In this document: piece after piece, positions 24,901 to 39,271 of the stretch
Numbering within the stretch: the stretch's first letter is position 1
Layout: every line of letters starts with the position of its first letter
Source of the DNA: Trichoplax adhaerens
Lineage: Eukaryota; Placozoa; Uniplacotomia; Trichoplacea; Trichoplacidae
Reading direction: 5' to 3'
NCBI RefSeq assembly: GCF_000150275.1
Contig: NW_002060950.1
Location: 2,468,106-2,532,105 of the forward strand
Length of the DNA: 64,000 nt
The notes under the pieces: generated by a model
The model's input: the letters and a program-made list of their open reading frames with translations, nothing else
What the model was told of the DNA's origin: nothing
The model's database searches: none
Program-made: the position numbers and the translations under genes

Positions 24901-27900
24901 TGGGATTTTTGAGCAAAAATATTCTTCAGTAGGCTAAATGCATAGGACTACCATCAAATGGATTCTAGTTCAGATATTCATCACCGATAATTATAAGAAT
25001 TATATTCTGAGTTGTAGAAAACATTCTAATAAAATCTGTAGTATAAGAATAGCAATTAAATATGCTATTGCTGCTATTTAGAAATTTTTTAGTCTTATAG
25101 TATACTCCAATGTTATTATCATCATTCATGATTATTTGAAAGTGTATCGACAAAGAATCATGTTCAGAATGGCCAAATCGTGGCTGTGAGGCTATCTGTT
25201 AATCAAATTTCACAGTTCAACACCTCCCGCCAGTCAATTAGAACCTTTAATGAATTAAATAATTTATCACTGTTGAAGCTATACTGTGCATGATGACTCA
25301 GATATTTACATTTCATAATTTCATAATAGATAAACAGGACCGAGTGATTAAAGTAATGTCGTTACACACGTAACTCAAGGTAGCTTGATATTGAATTAGC
25401 ACAAGAAGCCAGTAGCGTACCAAGAAGTTACTGTCATAAGCAAGTAATAAGTTGGAAGTTTAAATAGAAAACAAATAGACATGAATCAATATTTAAATAT
25501 CGTTATTATCATTTGTGTACATCTTATCGCATTTCATCTTATCCGACAACTATTATGCAGGTTGTAAGGAGCCTATTTTACTGTCTTCATCCGACCCAGG
25601 AAAAATTCTCATTAGACAGATACAATATAAGAGTAGTTAGGGAAAAGGTTAAAAATCAATTGGTATAGCTTAATTCGAGACAAAACATATTCTTTATCGC
25701 ATGAATAAAATAATATCGCTGATTTCAATTTTTGGTTTAGTTCTATAAGTAATATTATTATTTTATCAGCTATTTTCACTAAAGCGTAGGTAAATTATGC
25801 GATCTAGTGCAAATAAATTGTCATCTTTAAAGAAATATGGTCCTACACTATATTTAATATAAAATAATCATAATGACAAATATACGATTACAAACCATAA
25901 AGTAGCCTCCATTTTCTTGAGTTACTTATAGCTAAGACTATCTCGCGATAATTTTAGCTTCGTAAATCAGTAAACTAGCTTCTTAAACTAAACGTAGTAA
26001 CCGCTACAGATAAATTATTACACCTATCCAGATGAATGCAGGTAATAAATTAATGAGTCATTTATATTACGCACAAATTAGTACTAGTGCAAATACTCTA
26101 GGGACAAGCACGTACGGACGTGAGATAACTTATTTTAAATAAATAATGAAAAACTTATTTTAAATAAATAATGAAAAACTTGTTTGTTTTTCCTTATTTA
26201 AAATTCTACTATAATGAAAACATGGAGGACAATACACTTTGGGATTAGTACCTAGATGATTCAACATTCCATGACTAAGTTAAAATTTAATCAGCAGTTG
26301 TTTTAAAATACTATTGAAATAATAACTATCTAATGTGGATTGTCTATTACAGGAAAATGCTAACCTTCCATATCTATTTACGAAAAATTTAATCTATAGG
26401 TTATATAAAGGTATCTGATTTAGGATAAATGACAAAGAAATCTACTCTTGCGAATGAATTAGTCGAGAATTTGTTTCGGCTAAAAGTTTCAAATTTGGAT
26501 AGAAATATTTATGTGTTACTCACAAATACACGCCATAAAACAGCTGCTTTTCAAATATAGCTCAAAAAAATATACAGTCAACTATAAATACTGAAGATAA
26601 TTTGGAAGTCACATGAAAGTAAATTAGTTAAAAAATTAAATTATTCGGATTTTATAGTTGATACATAAAAAAGTCAACCTACGTTCCCGAAATTATTTCA
26701 AATTAAGCGAAACTAGTCTGGACTTTAACTCTTACTTTATAAGCAAACAGATAAATAACTCTTATCTGATAGTTTACTTTTATAGTTGTTTCATTCTATC
26801 TAATAAAGTGTTATAAAAGTACCTCAAATTAGTACGTTACTTTTATAACAATTACTTCCTATTCTAATAGATCGTGTGGATTTATTTATACAGGATTGAT
26901 GATAAAGTCTTGACGTAACGATAAAATCATTAATATCTGGATAAATAATGCATTATATCTTTAGTCAGCAGGATACTCTAGCAAAACTATAGGTGGTCTG
27001 GACAAGAATAGATATGATAGTAATAGAAAGCCGTTCTTTTACTCAAGTACAAAATAATTTTCCTTTCAGTTACCAACAAAATTATTATTTGCAAGCAGAC
27101 AATAACTACTATTATGACTTTGTGGCTGCTATGACTATACTCTCAATTTCTAAAAATGGTGATCGTAGCTATAAGTTGTCCCAATCTATAACATTTATAG
27201 CCTAATTTAGTGCTTCATAAAATAGCAACTGTTACCTAAACTTCGTTTATTCTGGTTTATCAGTTTAATGATCATCGACATTTGCCATGATAACCGTTTA
27301 ATGGTAAACATTTAATTAATCTTAGAGTAAATCAGACCTGAATTTAATAATAATTATTACTATGAATTCTCCTGAAAGTTATAGATGTTATTGTGAATAA
27401 CTTCTTTTGAAAGAGCATTATATTGTATTGCATATTCCTATTTTCCATTTACTTTAATATAAATAACCAAAAAAGTTTATTTGGTCAGACTGTATTATCT
27501 AGATAAAATTAGTTTTAATAAGTTAATTTTAGACAAGAATATATAGTTAGGTAAGACATCAATAATATGTAAGATAGCATCATACAGTAGCTTTCTTCTC
27601 GTAATTAGGCGAATTTATTAATGAAATAAAGTGGAATAATATGAAATTAAACGATAATAATGTCAGCGTGACCTTTATGATATATGATTATGATCTTTCA
27701 ATGAAAAGATTTCATTGCGATATGTATGTGGCATATTCTAAGATAACTCGAAAGTCAATAACGACCGAGATATTAAGCGAAAGGAGAACTTTAAACATTA
27801 TGCCAAAAAACTTAAACTAATATTTACAAAAGTAATAAAATATAATAAGAGTATGAGATCACTTCAGATGGCTTTTATTAAACTGGAATCTGATGCTTAA

Positions 27901-29244
27901 AATCGCATTGATAGGAATAATTCTCCCCAAACAGAAATATGGAGCAATGTTTTAATTAGCATAGCTTTTACTAAGGTAGCAGTTCCTTCTATGTAAATAC
28001 TACAGTATAAGTAACGATACTATCTTTGCTATATACTGTAATTGGACGATCTAGCTTGAAATGAAGGGGAAGTGAGCGATAGTACTTCCATATGAATTTT
28101 ATATATTAGTTTAACATTTTTTCACTTTATGACAAGATGAGCTGTAAGTAATGATTTTATACTCAAACTTTTAACGTAAATGCTTCATTTCTAATGAGAG
28201 CTAATTCATGCTCGTAGTAACAATAAGCAAGCAATAGACTGAAGTCAATACAGTGAGTTCAATAGTAAATTAAGATGTTTTACACCTGCTACATAAAGAT
28301 AATTCACTTACGATTATATTTGCCATAATTATTCTGTGTTCCTCCTCCTTGCACTGGGTAGGACTAATTACACAAGAAAATGATAACTTTACACTTTAAG
28401 AAATAGGCAACAATTATATGCAAAATTCAGTCATAGATAGAGTAAATTCTATGAAATGAGCGATTATTTATTATGCGAATAAAGACTTTTTTATTAATCG
28501 TACCTACAGTATTCGAGCAATATTATTTTTTATACAGCATGATACTCGTAAGGTGAAATCGAAGCGTTTAACATTTATTTTAAAAAACGATGATACGGTA
28601 AAGGATGTTAGTCTACTACTAAAAATAGGATATGAACAATATGCAGGTTTGTCTATTCTACTGTTTCAACTATTAACAGATAATATGCAGGTATTAATGA
28701 GGAAATACTCTATTAGGTTCATTATTATTATTAACAATCACTAAAATAATCTCTTATACGCGTACGTTATCTGTTATCATTTTAATTTGTTACCGGTGTT
28801 GTATAACGAAAAGATATCTCAGATAGAATTATACAGCTAGACAAGAGAGTAACTAGAGATTGAGAATATATCTAACTTAAAGACTGACATAACCCAAAGC
28901 TCTGATAATCCTATCTTATTGTATGAGACTACCAAATAGTTCTACTGCTTTCCTTCCTGTATTTTAGTAACAGAAAAGTTCTATAGCTGCACTTATTACT
29001 AGCATTATGAAGATTTTTATATATCTTAGCAGAATTGAATAAAGTAATAAAATCGTTACAGGCATCATGATGTTCTTATTATCATGGAAAACAGGCTAGA
29101 TTATGAGATTATTTTGCGCCTGTAAAACAAGTAGAAAATCCAGCTGAAAAACGCCTCACTAACCTGGTAATTGGACAATCCACCGTTATAACCATTTGAT
29201 TGCCTTCCTTGATAATAGTCTGATCTACTCGTATTAGGATTCAT
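21945..29244 (-). CDS. Q/N/S/Y-rich prion-like protein with basic RG-containing C-terminus
   Basis: Five exons in transcript order: 29244-29164, 28363-28312, 24152-22749, 22583-22479, 22279-21945. All are GT-AG with matching phases, giving 658 residues. It starts at an ATG with MNPNTSRSDYYQGRQ. Residues about 1-330 are low complexity, rich in Gln, Asn, Ser, Tyr and Gly, with many tyrosines in small-residue settings (PYSYGSDDYN, QQGYESNYNQ, YGGSQNKAYYDYK, YDSNANQGYSSYDQYDN). Residues about 340-658 are more charged, with GGNRGRD, SRGGRISV (567-574) and a basic end (KGKGSIRMR). Composition resembles the low-complexity plus RG layout of FET-type RNA-binding proteins, but no RRM or zinc finger is visible, so the function is unassigned. 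Reading past exon 3 meets a stop at 22735, so intron retention would give a shorter product. Introns 1 and 2 are 0.8 and 4.2 kb. Confidence 0.85.
24153..28311 (-). other. large intron 2 of the Q/N-rich protein gene
   Basis: It runs from the GTAAGTG donor at 28311 to the CTTCTAG acceptor ending at 24153, about 4.2 kb of A+T-rich sequence. No other exon is recognised in it. It includes a perfect 25-bp tandem duplication, listed separately. Confidence 0.7.
26127..26176. repeat. perfect tandem duplication of a 25-bp unit
   Basis: A 25-base unit starting AACTTATTTTAAATA is present twice in direct succession (26127-26151 and 26152-26176) with no difference, and the next bases start a third copy (AACTTG). 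Perfect identity suggests a recent slippage event. Confidence 0.95.
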
Positions 29245-32200
29245 CTTCTAAGTAGCGGAAAATTCACAGTTTGCCGATACAGCTACAATCGAAAAATAAG
29301 AAATAAGACTAGAATTAACAAACTTAAGATAGGTAGAAATAACAAGAAAGACCTTTAGCTTAAGGCCAACGAACAAATAGAGTAAAATAGGTTGCCTTCT
29401 AAAACTATAAAACGCCAGTCACTAAATTCACTTATGTATAAATGCGAAGAGCTATGATGAAGTCGCCTCTATAGTGATGGTCTCCACTGAAGATAGGTAC
29501 ATGATAAAACATTTAACTTTAATTATACACGATGGGAAAACTATTAAATAATAAAGATAATAACCTCTAAACTAGACTAAATACAGTTGTTAGTTGCTTA
29601 GTGTCTAATTTAAAGTAATGGATAGACTAGACAGACTAATTACGAGTGAATCAATTAACTTCCAGACTGTTTCGTATAATAAAATCTTTATCATACAACT
29701 ACGGCTTGCCAATAGAAACGCTTTCAGATGCTAATAATCTTCATTAGCATAGCAGATAAAAAGTGATGTCAAAAATGAGCACGAGGAGAGAATACAAACT
29801 ATCTTCAAATAAGGTAGACATTCAACTAATAGACTCTACGCTTATTATGAAATGATCATCCAATGGTCGAAATAATATTATATACGATACTGGGACCCAT
29901 AAGATAGTAAATAAGTCTAGGACTGTTTCTGCCGGTAGCTAGCTTGGCAAATGGCAAGATCCAGTAAAAATGGGCGTAGTATGTGTGGTTATGTGCACTT
30001 TTTTGGCAATATTGCCAAAACCAATGCCGATAGTGTAAGGAAGAAATTGAAAGAATCAATTACAGGTTACTGGAATTAAATGAACGATTGTTAGTCATAG
30101 AGACTGAATATGGTTCATAATTTTGCTCATTAAATGCTTGGCCAGACACGCATTTTAAGAACATCAAATAATGTTATAATACCAATTTCCTTTGCTATTA
30201 TCAGAATTACAGAAACTTTTCCACTCAAGATTCTAGTCCCTAATACTGAAAAAGTTGAAATTGTAGTCTGTTGTCTTTCAATGTATTGGCCGTGAAGGAA
30301 ATTAAAAAAAGCTGAAATTGATACGTAGTCTGTTTTGCTATGATCTGTTGAAAATAACGATCGGTAAGGCTCATGGTTGTAAAAGATGGCAACAAGGGTG
30401 TACAATCATTGCGCCGAAACCATGAAAGCAAAATTGATTTATAGATTAAATGAACTTCATTTGAAAGTAATGGGTATCAGGATCGCCTAGGCAGGTGAAA
30501 AAACTCCGATATGGTTAAGAAAAGTCATACCAGACTTTGAGCAAAATTACAAATTTTTCTCTTAATATAATAAAAAATTAGCATGGTTCGAGGTATCAAT
30601 ATCGTTGTGATTTGGAAACACCGTTTATGATAAGAAAGGTAATGATAAAACACAGTTTAAGTAGCCTACTAGCCAATCATGATAAACTTAATTAGAAGGT
30701 ACCGGTTAGCTGGGCAGATATAAATTAATTTAGCCTTCAAATTAAAAGCTTGAGTTACCGGTAACGAAGAAATAAACATGGAAGTGATAGGAATGGATTA
30801 AAATCGAGCATCTAATTCATGACGCCTACTGCATGTGATATTATCAGGTTTTAGCACTAGACCACTAGATGGAAAAAACATGACGTCCTCTTGAAACGGA
30901 CAACAGAAAATCACTTTTGCAGGGGCAATGAATCCTTTAACGCCTCTTCATTGAGAGAATACGGGATCACATAGATTATGAATTTATCGTCTCATTTTAA
31001 TCAGTAATCACTGGGAGAAAAAGGAGTTTATGATCCAACACTTTGCTTAGTGCTGACGATACTATGAAATCATTTGAGGTGAACACAGGGAGGCAATCTT
31101 CATTTTTGAGCTAATGACTAAAACTAGAACGGAAATCGTGAGAGATTTGAGCTTGCCATATATTTTAATGGTATTACTCATAATAACGTTGTAGCAGCCG
31201 TTCAAAGAGAAGATATCAACGGATAGTCATGGATCAGATAATTTATTCCAAGTTTAAGATTTATCGGAAATAAATTAAATACTCAAAAATTTGAATTAGT
31301 CGTGTAGATAAAACAGGACAATAAGCATATATTTAAAATACGAATTTAAAACATGTCAAAATGGGAATAGTAAAATTAGTCCATAGGGCACACTACGCAA
31401 ACTTATCGGAGAGCTAAACTGCTCTATTTGAAGGTTTTTTGATCATTTTCAATAATGATTGTAATTAAGAGACGGTAATTTTATTTAAAATGCGTTAGCA
31501 AAGGCAATAAGGAAAAGATATGGCGCGGGAACTGCCATTAGTCAAGATTGCCAGAATTATCCTTTATGTTATACCAATAAAGAACAGAATTTTCTGGCCA
31601 ACGCTTGATATAAGGTGATTACAGATTATGGGATAAAGATTTGGCTCCGGATAGAGTGACTTTAACTATTTAAAGTTCAAGAATTTCATGACGTAGACCG
31701 ACACTGTTTAAAGTTAATTGTAGTACTAGCTCGACAGTATCATGCTATAGTGCCGGTGATAATTATAATCCGCTATACTTACACTATCTTATTGACTTTG
31801 AATATGGTAGATAGATATAATACTAGCATAAAATACCAATAAATCAAAAAAGGATACCAGCAAATGGAAGTAACTCAATTGTAGATGCTATGACCCGAAG
31901 TTATTTGAAATAAGAAACATACACCGTTCGATATTCAATCACCTAAGAAAATTTGTTCGGTAACGGTTGTAAGTTGGTAGTAAGTTGGTAATAAGTTGAC
32001 TTTACACTGTTAGCGTGTAAACTATTAACGCTCGACAATGGCTACACAGTGAGTCAATCATTTTAGCCTTGTTGGGAATAAACGAGTAGAGATGGAGACA
32101 AAAAAAAGGAAGGCATTGAGATAGAGGTTAAAATATAAGTAGTAGCTGTTGTTGTTGTTGTTTTTGTTGATAGAAATAAGAGACAAAAGATACATGTGCT

Positions 32201-33640
32201 ATGTTGCAAAATGAAGTTTTGTCTATAAGGAATTGATGCTAAATTAGCCGTTGACAGAGTAAGAAGAAGAGTAAGAGATTAGTAGTTTGAAGCTATTAGA
32301 TCACTTTTTTTTTCAGCATTTATTTCTACTTGATAGTATAGAAAAAACGGTGGTTGCCCTTGTTTTTTCTGGGGGAGGGGGCGATCCAGAAAAACAAGTA
32401 TAGATTGATTAAACTGATCGTTTGATCAATTTGAACTTCCTATTCCATTAGAAAAAGTGATTTTTCCTCGGATTAAATTATACTCTCTTCCATCTATCAT
32501 TATGCATTTTTACAACACTTTATTCTATTAGGTATAATCGACTCACATTGATATAAAACCAAAGTTAGCAAACTTTAAGAATTGAAACTAGTAACACAGT
32601 CGTTATTTTCCATTTTACCAGCGTTACTTGTAGAAATATGATCAAAAATCATATTCTGGTTTAACGTTAAAATAATATATTTAAACTTACCTATTGACTC
32701 ACTCAAGTTTGTAATAAAAAAAGGCCAATAACTAAATGAAAGCCGAATTGTTGTATTTTTTTCCTCTTTCCTTTTAATTAATGCTAGTATCGTTGAATAA
32801 TCCAATTGAATCGCAATCTTCTTTTATCTAAATATAACAGCAAGATTTAATGGATAGGATAAATTTGAACGACAGTATTGAGTAATGATTTATACTAGCG
32901 ATTCAGTATGGGGTTTGGCTAGCTTAAGTTAGCTTTAATAACAGCACGCCGATATCAAATTATACAAACTAACTGGATCGATTTTGGTATACCATGTATT
33001 GCTACGATGAGGAGATGAGTAGCTATACAATTTGAATTTTTTATCATGGCTTTAGCCTTGACTCATAGATAATTTTATTCTATTCATTTCTTAATTGTTT
33101 CCCTTCTTGTCTTCTCCTCGGCAAGGATAAAAGATGCTAAACGTGATCGATTGACCAATAATACAACACTTACCACTGCGGGGTATACATATGGTGTTGA
33201 AGAATACAATTATTGTCATTAGTATTCATATTATAACTTTCTTCTATCATGCTGATTTAAATTAGATCGCCATCACCACGCCCAGACGCTCGGTTATTGC
33301 CCTTAGTGACAAGGAATGTTATTCTATCAATCATTGACATTGGCTTTCAATTAATGAATCATGGCGAAATAATGTTCAAATCCACAACCGTTGTTATTTA
33401 ATCATTTCAACGACCCAAAGCCATTAATACAATAGATTAACTTCTATTTATTTCCATCATCAAAGGTATAGATGGCAATTGGCGTGGCTTGATTTTAATG
33501 TTAAATGTATCTTGACAGTTAGCCTGTACAAATAGCTTCAATATGTTTTCCCATACTAATATTAAACTAGTTAGTAGTCAATCCATTCTATCCATTCGAT
33601 CACGTGAAGGAGCTCAACGACTGTCTGTTTAAATGGCAGG
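29245..33640. other. intergenic region, no confident gene
   Basis: The first part would hold the promoter of the Q/N-rich gene. Minus-strand open frames at 29856-30059 and 30130-30405 are protein-like in places but match nothing I know. At 32575-33240 on minus there are two good donor-like sites (GTAAGTG at about 33175, GTAAGTT at about 32693), but I could not join them into one open frame. A (GTT)n microsatellite lies at 32147-32167, an 11-bp TTGGTAGTAAG-type triplication at 31967-31998, and a G-rich run at 32370-32381. Confidence 0.4.
32147..32167. repeat. (GTT)n microsatellite
   Basis: Five GTT units are followed by a T-rich extension and another GTTG. Confidence 0.85.
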
Positions 33641-33649
33641 GTTTGTCAT

Positions 33650-34420
33650 CAATCCAAGTTAGCGGAAGAACTTTTTTCTGTAATGGTATCCTTCATAGCA
33701 GGCTCATCATGACATCTATAATTACATATGGAATAATATGGAAAGAACGGTAGAAAGATCGAATTGTGTACTTTAAATGCCAGTTAGTAGAGGAACTTTT
33801 TCGCCAAAGACATTCTCTTCGTAACGGGCTCATCATAACGTGTACCGTTAAATATAAAATAATGAGATCATAATAGTGCAAAGATTGAAATATGTACTTT
33901 AAATATAATTTGGTGGAAGAACTTTCCAGGTAGAGACATTTCCTTCATAATGCGCTCATCATAACGTCTACAATTACATATGAAATAATATAAAAATAGT
34001 AGAAAGATTGAAATATATAGATCGAATATGCACATTAAATGCTAGCTAGCAAAGAAACTTTTTCGCTAAAGACATTTCTTTCAATACGGTCTCATTATAA
34101 GTCCTATAATTACATATGAAATAGTGTGACAATAATAAAAAAGAGATCGAAATGTATGCCTTAAATGCCAATTAGTGGACCTTTTTCGGCAAAGACATTC
34201 CCTTCATAACGGGCTCATCATAAGTTCTACGATTATACAAGAAATAGGGTGACAATAATAGTAGAAAGGTCGAATTATATGCGTTAAATGCCAGTTAGCA
34301 GCAGCACTTTTTCGGCAAAGATATTTCTTTAACAACGGACTCCTCATAACGTCTACAATTACGTATCAAATAATGTAAAAATAATCGTAGAAAGATTGAA
34401 ATATATACTTTGTACGGGAT
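33650..34420. repeat. degenerate tandem array, unit about 125 bp, six copies
   Basis: Six diverged copies follow each other, with equivalent points (GAAGAACTTTTT-like) at about 33665, 33790, 33915, 34051, 34175 and 34300. Each copy carries, in order, AACTTTTTCGGCAAAGACAT-like sequence, a GGGCTCATCATAACG-like segment, CTACAATTACATATGAAATA-like sequence, and GTAGAAAGATTGAAATAT-like sequence followed by CTTTAAATGCCAGTTAG. Short open frames across it (33693-33881) are repeat translations. No terminal repeats or coding capacity are seen, so it is read as a minisatellite or satellite fragment. Confidence 0.9.
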
Positions 34421-37400
34421 AGGCTACTAGCTTATTTTAGTCGAGAATATGTTGTAATATTAAGAACTTTTTCTTTCTATGAGTGGATACATATGTAGAA
34501 TTGAAATATCTGGATTGACTTTAGTGATGTGAAGAATTAGTCAATTCGTTAAAATAGGGCCGCTATCAAGGCTTTGGATTAAATTTCAAACTGTATCCAG
34601 TAGCCGTAAAATTATGATACATTACAGCTAGTTAATCGCTGCAACGAATCTTGTGTTCTATTGACAGGAATCATCCGCTATAATTACAAATATATTTGAT
34701 ACCCAACTTTTTCTAAGAGAATTATATTATAATTAGGATATGTAAACTTTACATCTATATACAAAATGAATTTTATTAGCTTATAATTTCCTTCAAAGAA
34801 TTTATTGAGTGTTAGGCAAAGAATAGATGCAGTTATAGTTCAACACTTATAATAATGAATTGATCATAGTTTAAGATGGTCAATCTCAAGTTGCCGAGCA
34901 GTTAATTAGTGTTAATGTTTAATATGGGATATCCATGTTCATATTTTAATTCTTGAATTAATGTCATTCTTGTGGTAATAACCTCATATTGTATATTAAT
35001 AACAATGGAAATATTGTTAATTTATTGGCATGCTAGAGACCATAAGAAAAATCTTAATCATAATATGGTTTTAGTAGGAGTTTGGTAGAAGCGTATAGTG
35101 CTATCTCACTATAATATTTGAACATTAAATTATGTAATTGCTGTAATCAAATATAATACCTATCATTAGCTAGTGAAGCATTATCCAATACTTAACATAC
35201 TGAACCTCCTTACAGAGACCTTATTGACATTTGCTTTTAAAAATACTTAGGCACATCTAGCAGAACTTTTAGCAGCGCTATAGGCCTTTGTTTCTTGAAT
35301 AACATTAGAATGAACTTAATTCGATAAAATATTTCCTGTATGACTTTTATGTCTTTCAATATTGTATTTAGATTAAATTAATAATTTATGTTATCTCGAA
35401 CATTGAGTAGTTGCAAATGAAAAGACCATTACTATTATGTAAATTGTATTATGGAAAAATATGTTAGTAAATCAGATTTATTCGGAACTTGTGATGATTG
35501 TAGCATTGATGCTACTAGAAATAGTTACATCCAATTTTATTTGCGTTTCAAGTCTATTTTAATTGATAGGTTCGACTGGACATAGCTAAGAATTTTCAGA
35601 CATCAGGTACTTTAGAGTGATAACAGCGAGATGTTGGAGATGGCAAATAAATAGGTAGTGCGATGCTATAAAGATTAGTCAAGAGATTTTACGTTCTGTT
35701 ATCGAGTATTGCATAACAGTTATTTATCTAGCAAGCAATAATGAATATCATAGGGGATCTTAATTTTGAAATTGAATAGCTACCCTATTCTATATTGAAG
35801 GAATAGATACAGTACAATAAATACTCAATATTTAAACGTTATATATTTGAATCATATGATCATAAAGTATGACCAAAGAACACTGGAGTTTAAGAGATAG
35901 AATATGAGGTGTCTTTTTCTTTCGTAAATTTCTATTGATGCATGAGAAATATAGAGGAAAACGTATTTTAGCTCGTTAATATGGAAATATTTAAAATAGC
36001 GAAAATAAATAAATAAAGTAAATTTTTTAATTGTACAATAAAATGAGCATGCTAGTACTTGTTTGATATGGAGATTTTATATACTGTAAACGTACTGTGC
36101 TATATTCTAGATTTACATCATTCTGCTATTTGTAGATCTGTTGAATCATGCATTACTTGTGCAGTATCTTCTTACCATACATGTTCATACAATATTACAA
36201 TTTAGATACTGTAATTATGTCTTTATATAAGCAATATGTTTATAATAGTCTGAGTGATAGATTGTACAATAATTTACATGTTCTATGATTGCATTGTAAT
36301 TAGGATACCTACTTAATATGATTGTACTATAATAATTTATTGTATCTTACTCGTAATGTTCTGTAATGTAGATGAGCTATTTAAGCTGCATCTCTTGCTC
36401 TTGATAGGTTGCCTTTTGTCTTAGTCGTTTGCTAGTAGAGATAATAAATAACTAAACTTAATTCTACTTTTGATGCTTACTACGGAATACAGAACACTTA
36501 ACATGTTGTTATTAATTATTAGCAATATACCGTTAGCGAACGATTTCATTTTTCTATCTGTAAAACAACATATTAAGAATAATAAAAAGTTTATTTTAAT
36601 GCCCTAGTTCTACCAGATATGTCTGAAGACTTCTCGCTAATTATCCAGTTACGAGGTAGATGTACGTATTTCAAACTATGGAACCTGTCAATATGATTAT
36701 GACTGAAATTCAAGTTCTAGTGAGCATTATTGAATTACAATTACACTCTAACAGCAAAATTTCAGCGATGCAGGTAGGACTACCAATGAAGATGTGTAGG
36801 AAAATAGATTCTATCGTAAGTCTCACTCCCCGGTAATCATGAGTACGATAGCTGCACTAGATCTGAGTAGACTAGTGGTGTTAAGGATTCCATTTTAGCG
36901 TCAAGATAATTATGGGCTCTTAAAGAAGGATATAACAGGCTGACTCTTTTAGGAAGTACAGTAGTTCAGTTGAAAGCTAGTTGTGTCTACTTTACGGTTC
37001 CAAGTTTTACTATTGTAATAATCAAGAACTGTTTGAAGTAATAAGCTAATTTTGACTACTACTTTGGGGAGTATTCATAGAGTGAGTAGTTTCAAAACTG
37101 GACTAGAAATAATACTGTATTAAAAGCACTGTTTGCATGCGCAAGTTTTCATCACCGATACTGCCATATTAATGCAGTAAATACATGTTTACAATCAACG
37201 ATTGCATGAATAAAATTTTATTAGCGATACCACTATATTGATGCAATAAATGGTGTAACTATAACTGAGTATTATTGACAACCTTGTTTCTATACATTAG
37301 CTGAGCTGCTAGCCGCTTTACTTAGCATATTGATTTAGGTATAACTACCGATGAGAGGTAGGGGTAATGAAATGAATGGGTTCAATAACTCTTTAGGTTC

Positions 37401-39271
37401 GCAATTACCAATTCATAGTTTGAGTTGTTAAAACTGAGCAAATCTATAAGGCTACACAATTCATTAAACACGGGGTTTAACCCAAAGGTATTGTTTATTG
37501 GTAGTACGTCTGATGGAGAAGAATTTAGAATTCGGAATTCTTCCTTTCATAATAGCAGTTGAAAGTGGCTTAATAAAAAAAGCAATCAACTTAATTTTAA
37601 CCTGTATGATAACAATTCCATATAACTTCAGAATGACATAAGTACATTACACATAAACATAACTTGATATTCGCTATCAGCCACGGCATTATACGTCCAT
37701 AGTACGAATAGTACAAGTACACTGTTCATCATAACAGCCCTCATGCAATTAAATCATTAAGCGCCGCAAACTATTCTACTTCCTAGTTCTACAGATTAGC
37801 ATAGATTGCATGTGTAAGACTTTATTAGCGATACTGCAGCATAGTATCTTTGCAACAGTGCATCTAGAGCTGGAAGTTGTCGACCACCTTACTATCACAC
37901 TCTTACTCATGTGCTAGCAGCCGCCTTAAATTCCGCGTGCAGGTGTTTCACAAGTAGTATTGCATGGCAAGAATTCAATCAATCAATCCATAGAATCGGC
38001 TATGAAAGGTTTCAGGGAAATTTTATTGAACTTAATGTCATAGAATATATTATCGTTTTTATTTAATTCTATTTAAGAGATTCTATATTTATGCCAATAT
38101 GTAATTATACCGATGGATACAGTTTGCAGTTATTTTTCGCCAATTATTAAAATGTTAATTTGCTTCATATCATTTGCTCTGGAAAATATTGCGTGGATTA
38201 TATGAAAGTCACTACAATATGAACGTATTGCTACGTAAGTGTTAGATGGAAGATATCGAAAATATAGCAGTTGCTAATATTCATTGTGCAAACAATCGCT
38301 GAAATCCATCTAAAATTTTAGTTGATGGTATGCTATGAATGATAAATACATTGAATACAAACGTTACTATATTCTGTTATAGCATATAGCGTTATGGCAA
38401 ATTTTGTTCTAGTTGCTTGTATTTTAGTCACCTAGGTAAGGTGCGGTATTAAATGATTCATATTATAGAATAGATACAAGATGGAGTAAATTAATTAGAC
38501 TGGAACAACTTTTACAAGTTTAGCATTCTTATTGCAATTATAGAGGCTTGAAATAGTTAGGCATCCTTATTTCACCCATTTAACATTTCATTTCTAGTTG
38601 GTTTCACGTTAGCTGTGTTATTGTGCTTGGTAATTCCAATTCATTACTGCTATATACGCTGAAGTTTAGAACTCTTTTCAGCTTTTATTGCTATGCAGAG
38701 ATTAACTGGTGCATATTACAGTATGCAATGGCAAGTATTGAAGTTGGAATCTGCTAAATAAATAAACTTAAAAGATATCTGACGTCTTGCTTCTTGGCAT
38801 ACGAGCAGATTGTTAGCCTCTAGCCTAGATCAATTATGCCTGATAGCAATTGCCAAGTGAGTGATAAATAGTTTTGGTGGCATAAGAAGCTAAAATTTCA
38901 TTTGCACATGTTTAAGTACGCATATGGAATATTCGTAAATAAGGCGAATTAAAATTCTTAAATATCCACGAGGACTTAAAATTTGTCAATTTATTTAATG
39001 GATAAGCTCAACAACAGTAATTATCGTCGTGTCAACCATTTTACTAGAGAAATAGTGTTATTGAAAAATGCGGGCATGTAGGCCAATAAATCAAGGGATA
39101 TTCCCTGATTCATTTTGCGTAACCGTAAATAATGAATAAACTAGATGATATTGACGATATACAGGTACAGTATTTTATAAGATCCTTATTGTATAGTTTT
39201 CAGGCAAGGAGGACCAGTAAATGAATTAATCATGCTATTCCAATGTCATGGAGAAAAGATTAGCCTTAATG
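34421..39271. other. gene-poor A+T-rich region
   Basis: No coding sequence is recognised. A GATTGCATGNATAAAATTTTATTAGCGATAC-like segment occurs near 37199-37233 and in diverged form near 37805-37839, following a related piece at about 37140-37180, so this stretch also carries diverged local repeats. A few isolated pentamer copies (near 35810 and 36090) are present. Confidence 0.4.

Noticed and set aside
30130-30405. 91-codon minus-strand open frame with protein-like composition
   Set aside because: No recognisable motif, no convincing start context or splice signals, and an overlapping frame is also open, as expected by chance.
32575-33240. Possible multi-exon minus-strand gene suggested by two strong GTAAGT donors
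   Set aside because: Joining the candidate exons at the best acceptor gives stops in two of three phases and an unconvincing short product in the third.
33650-34420. CRISPR-like reading of the regularly spaced repeats
   Set aside because: The whole unit of about 125 bp is repeated, with no unique spacers, and the context is a eukaryotic genome.
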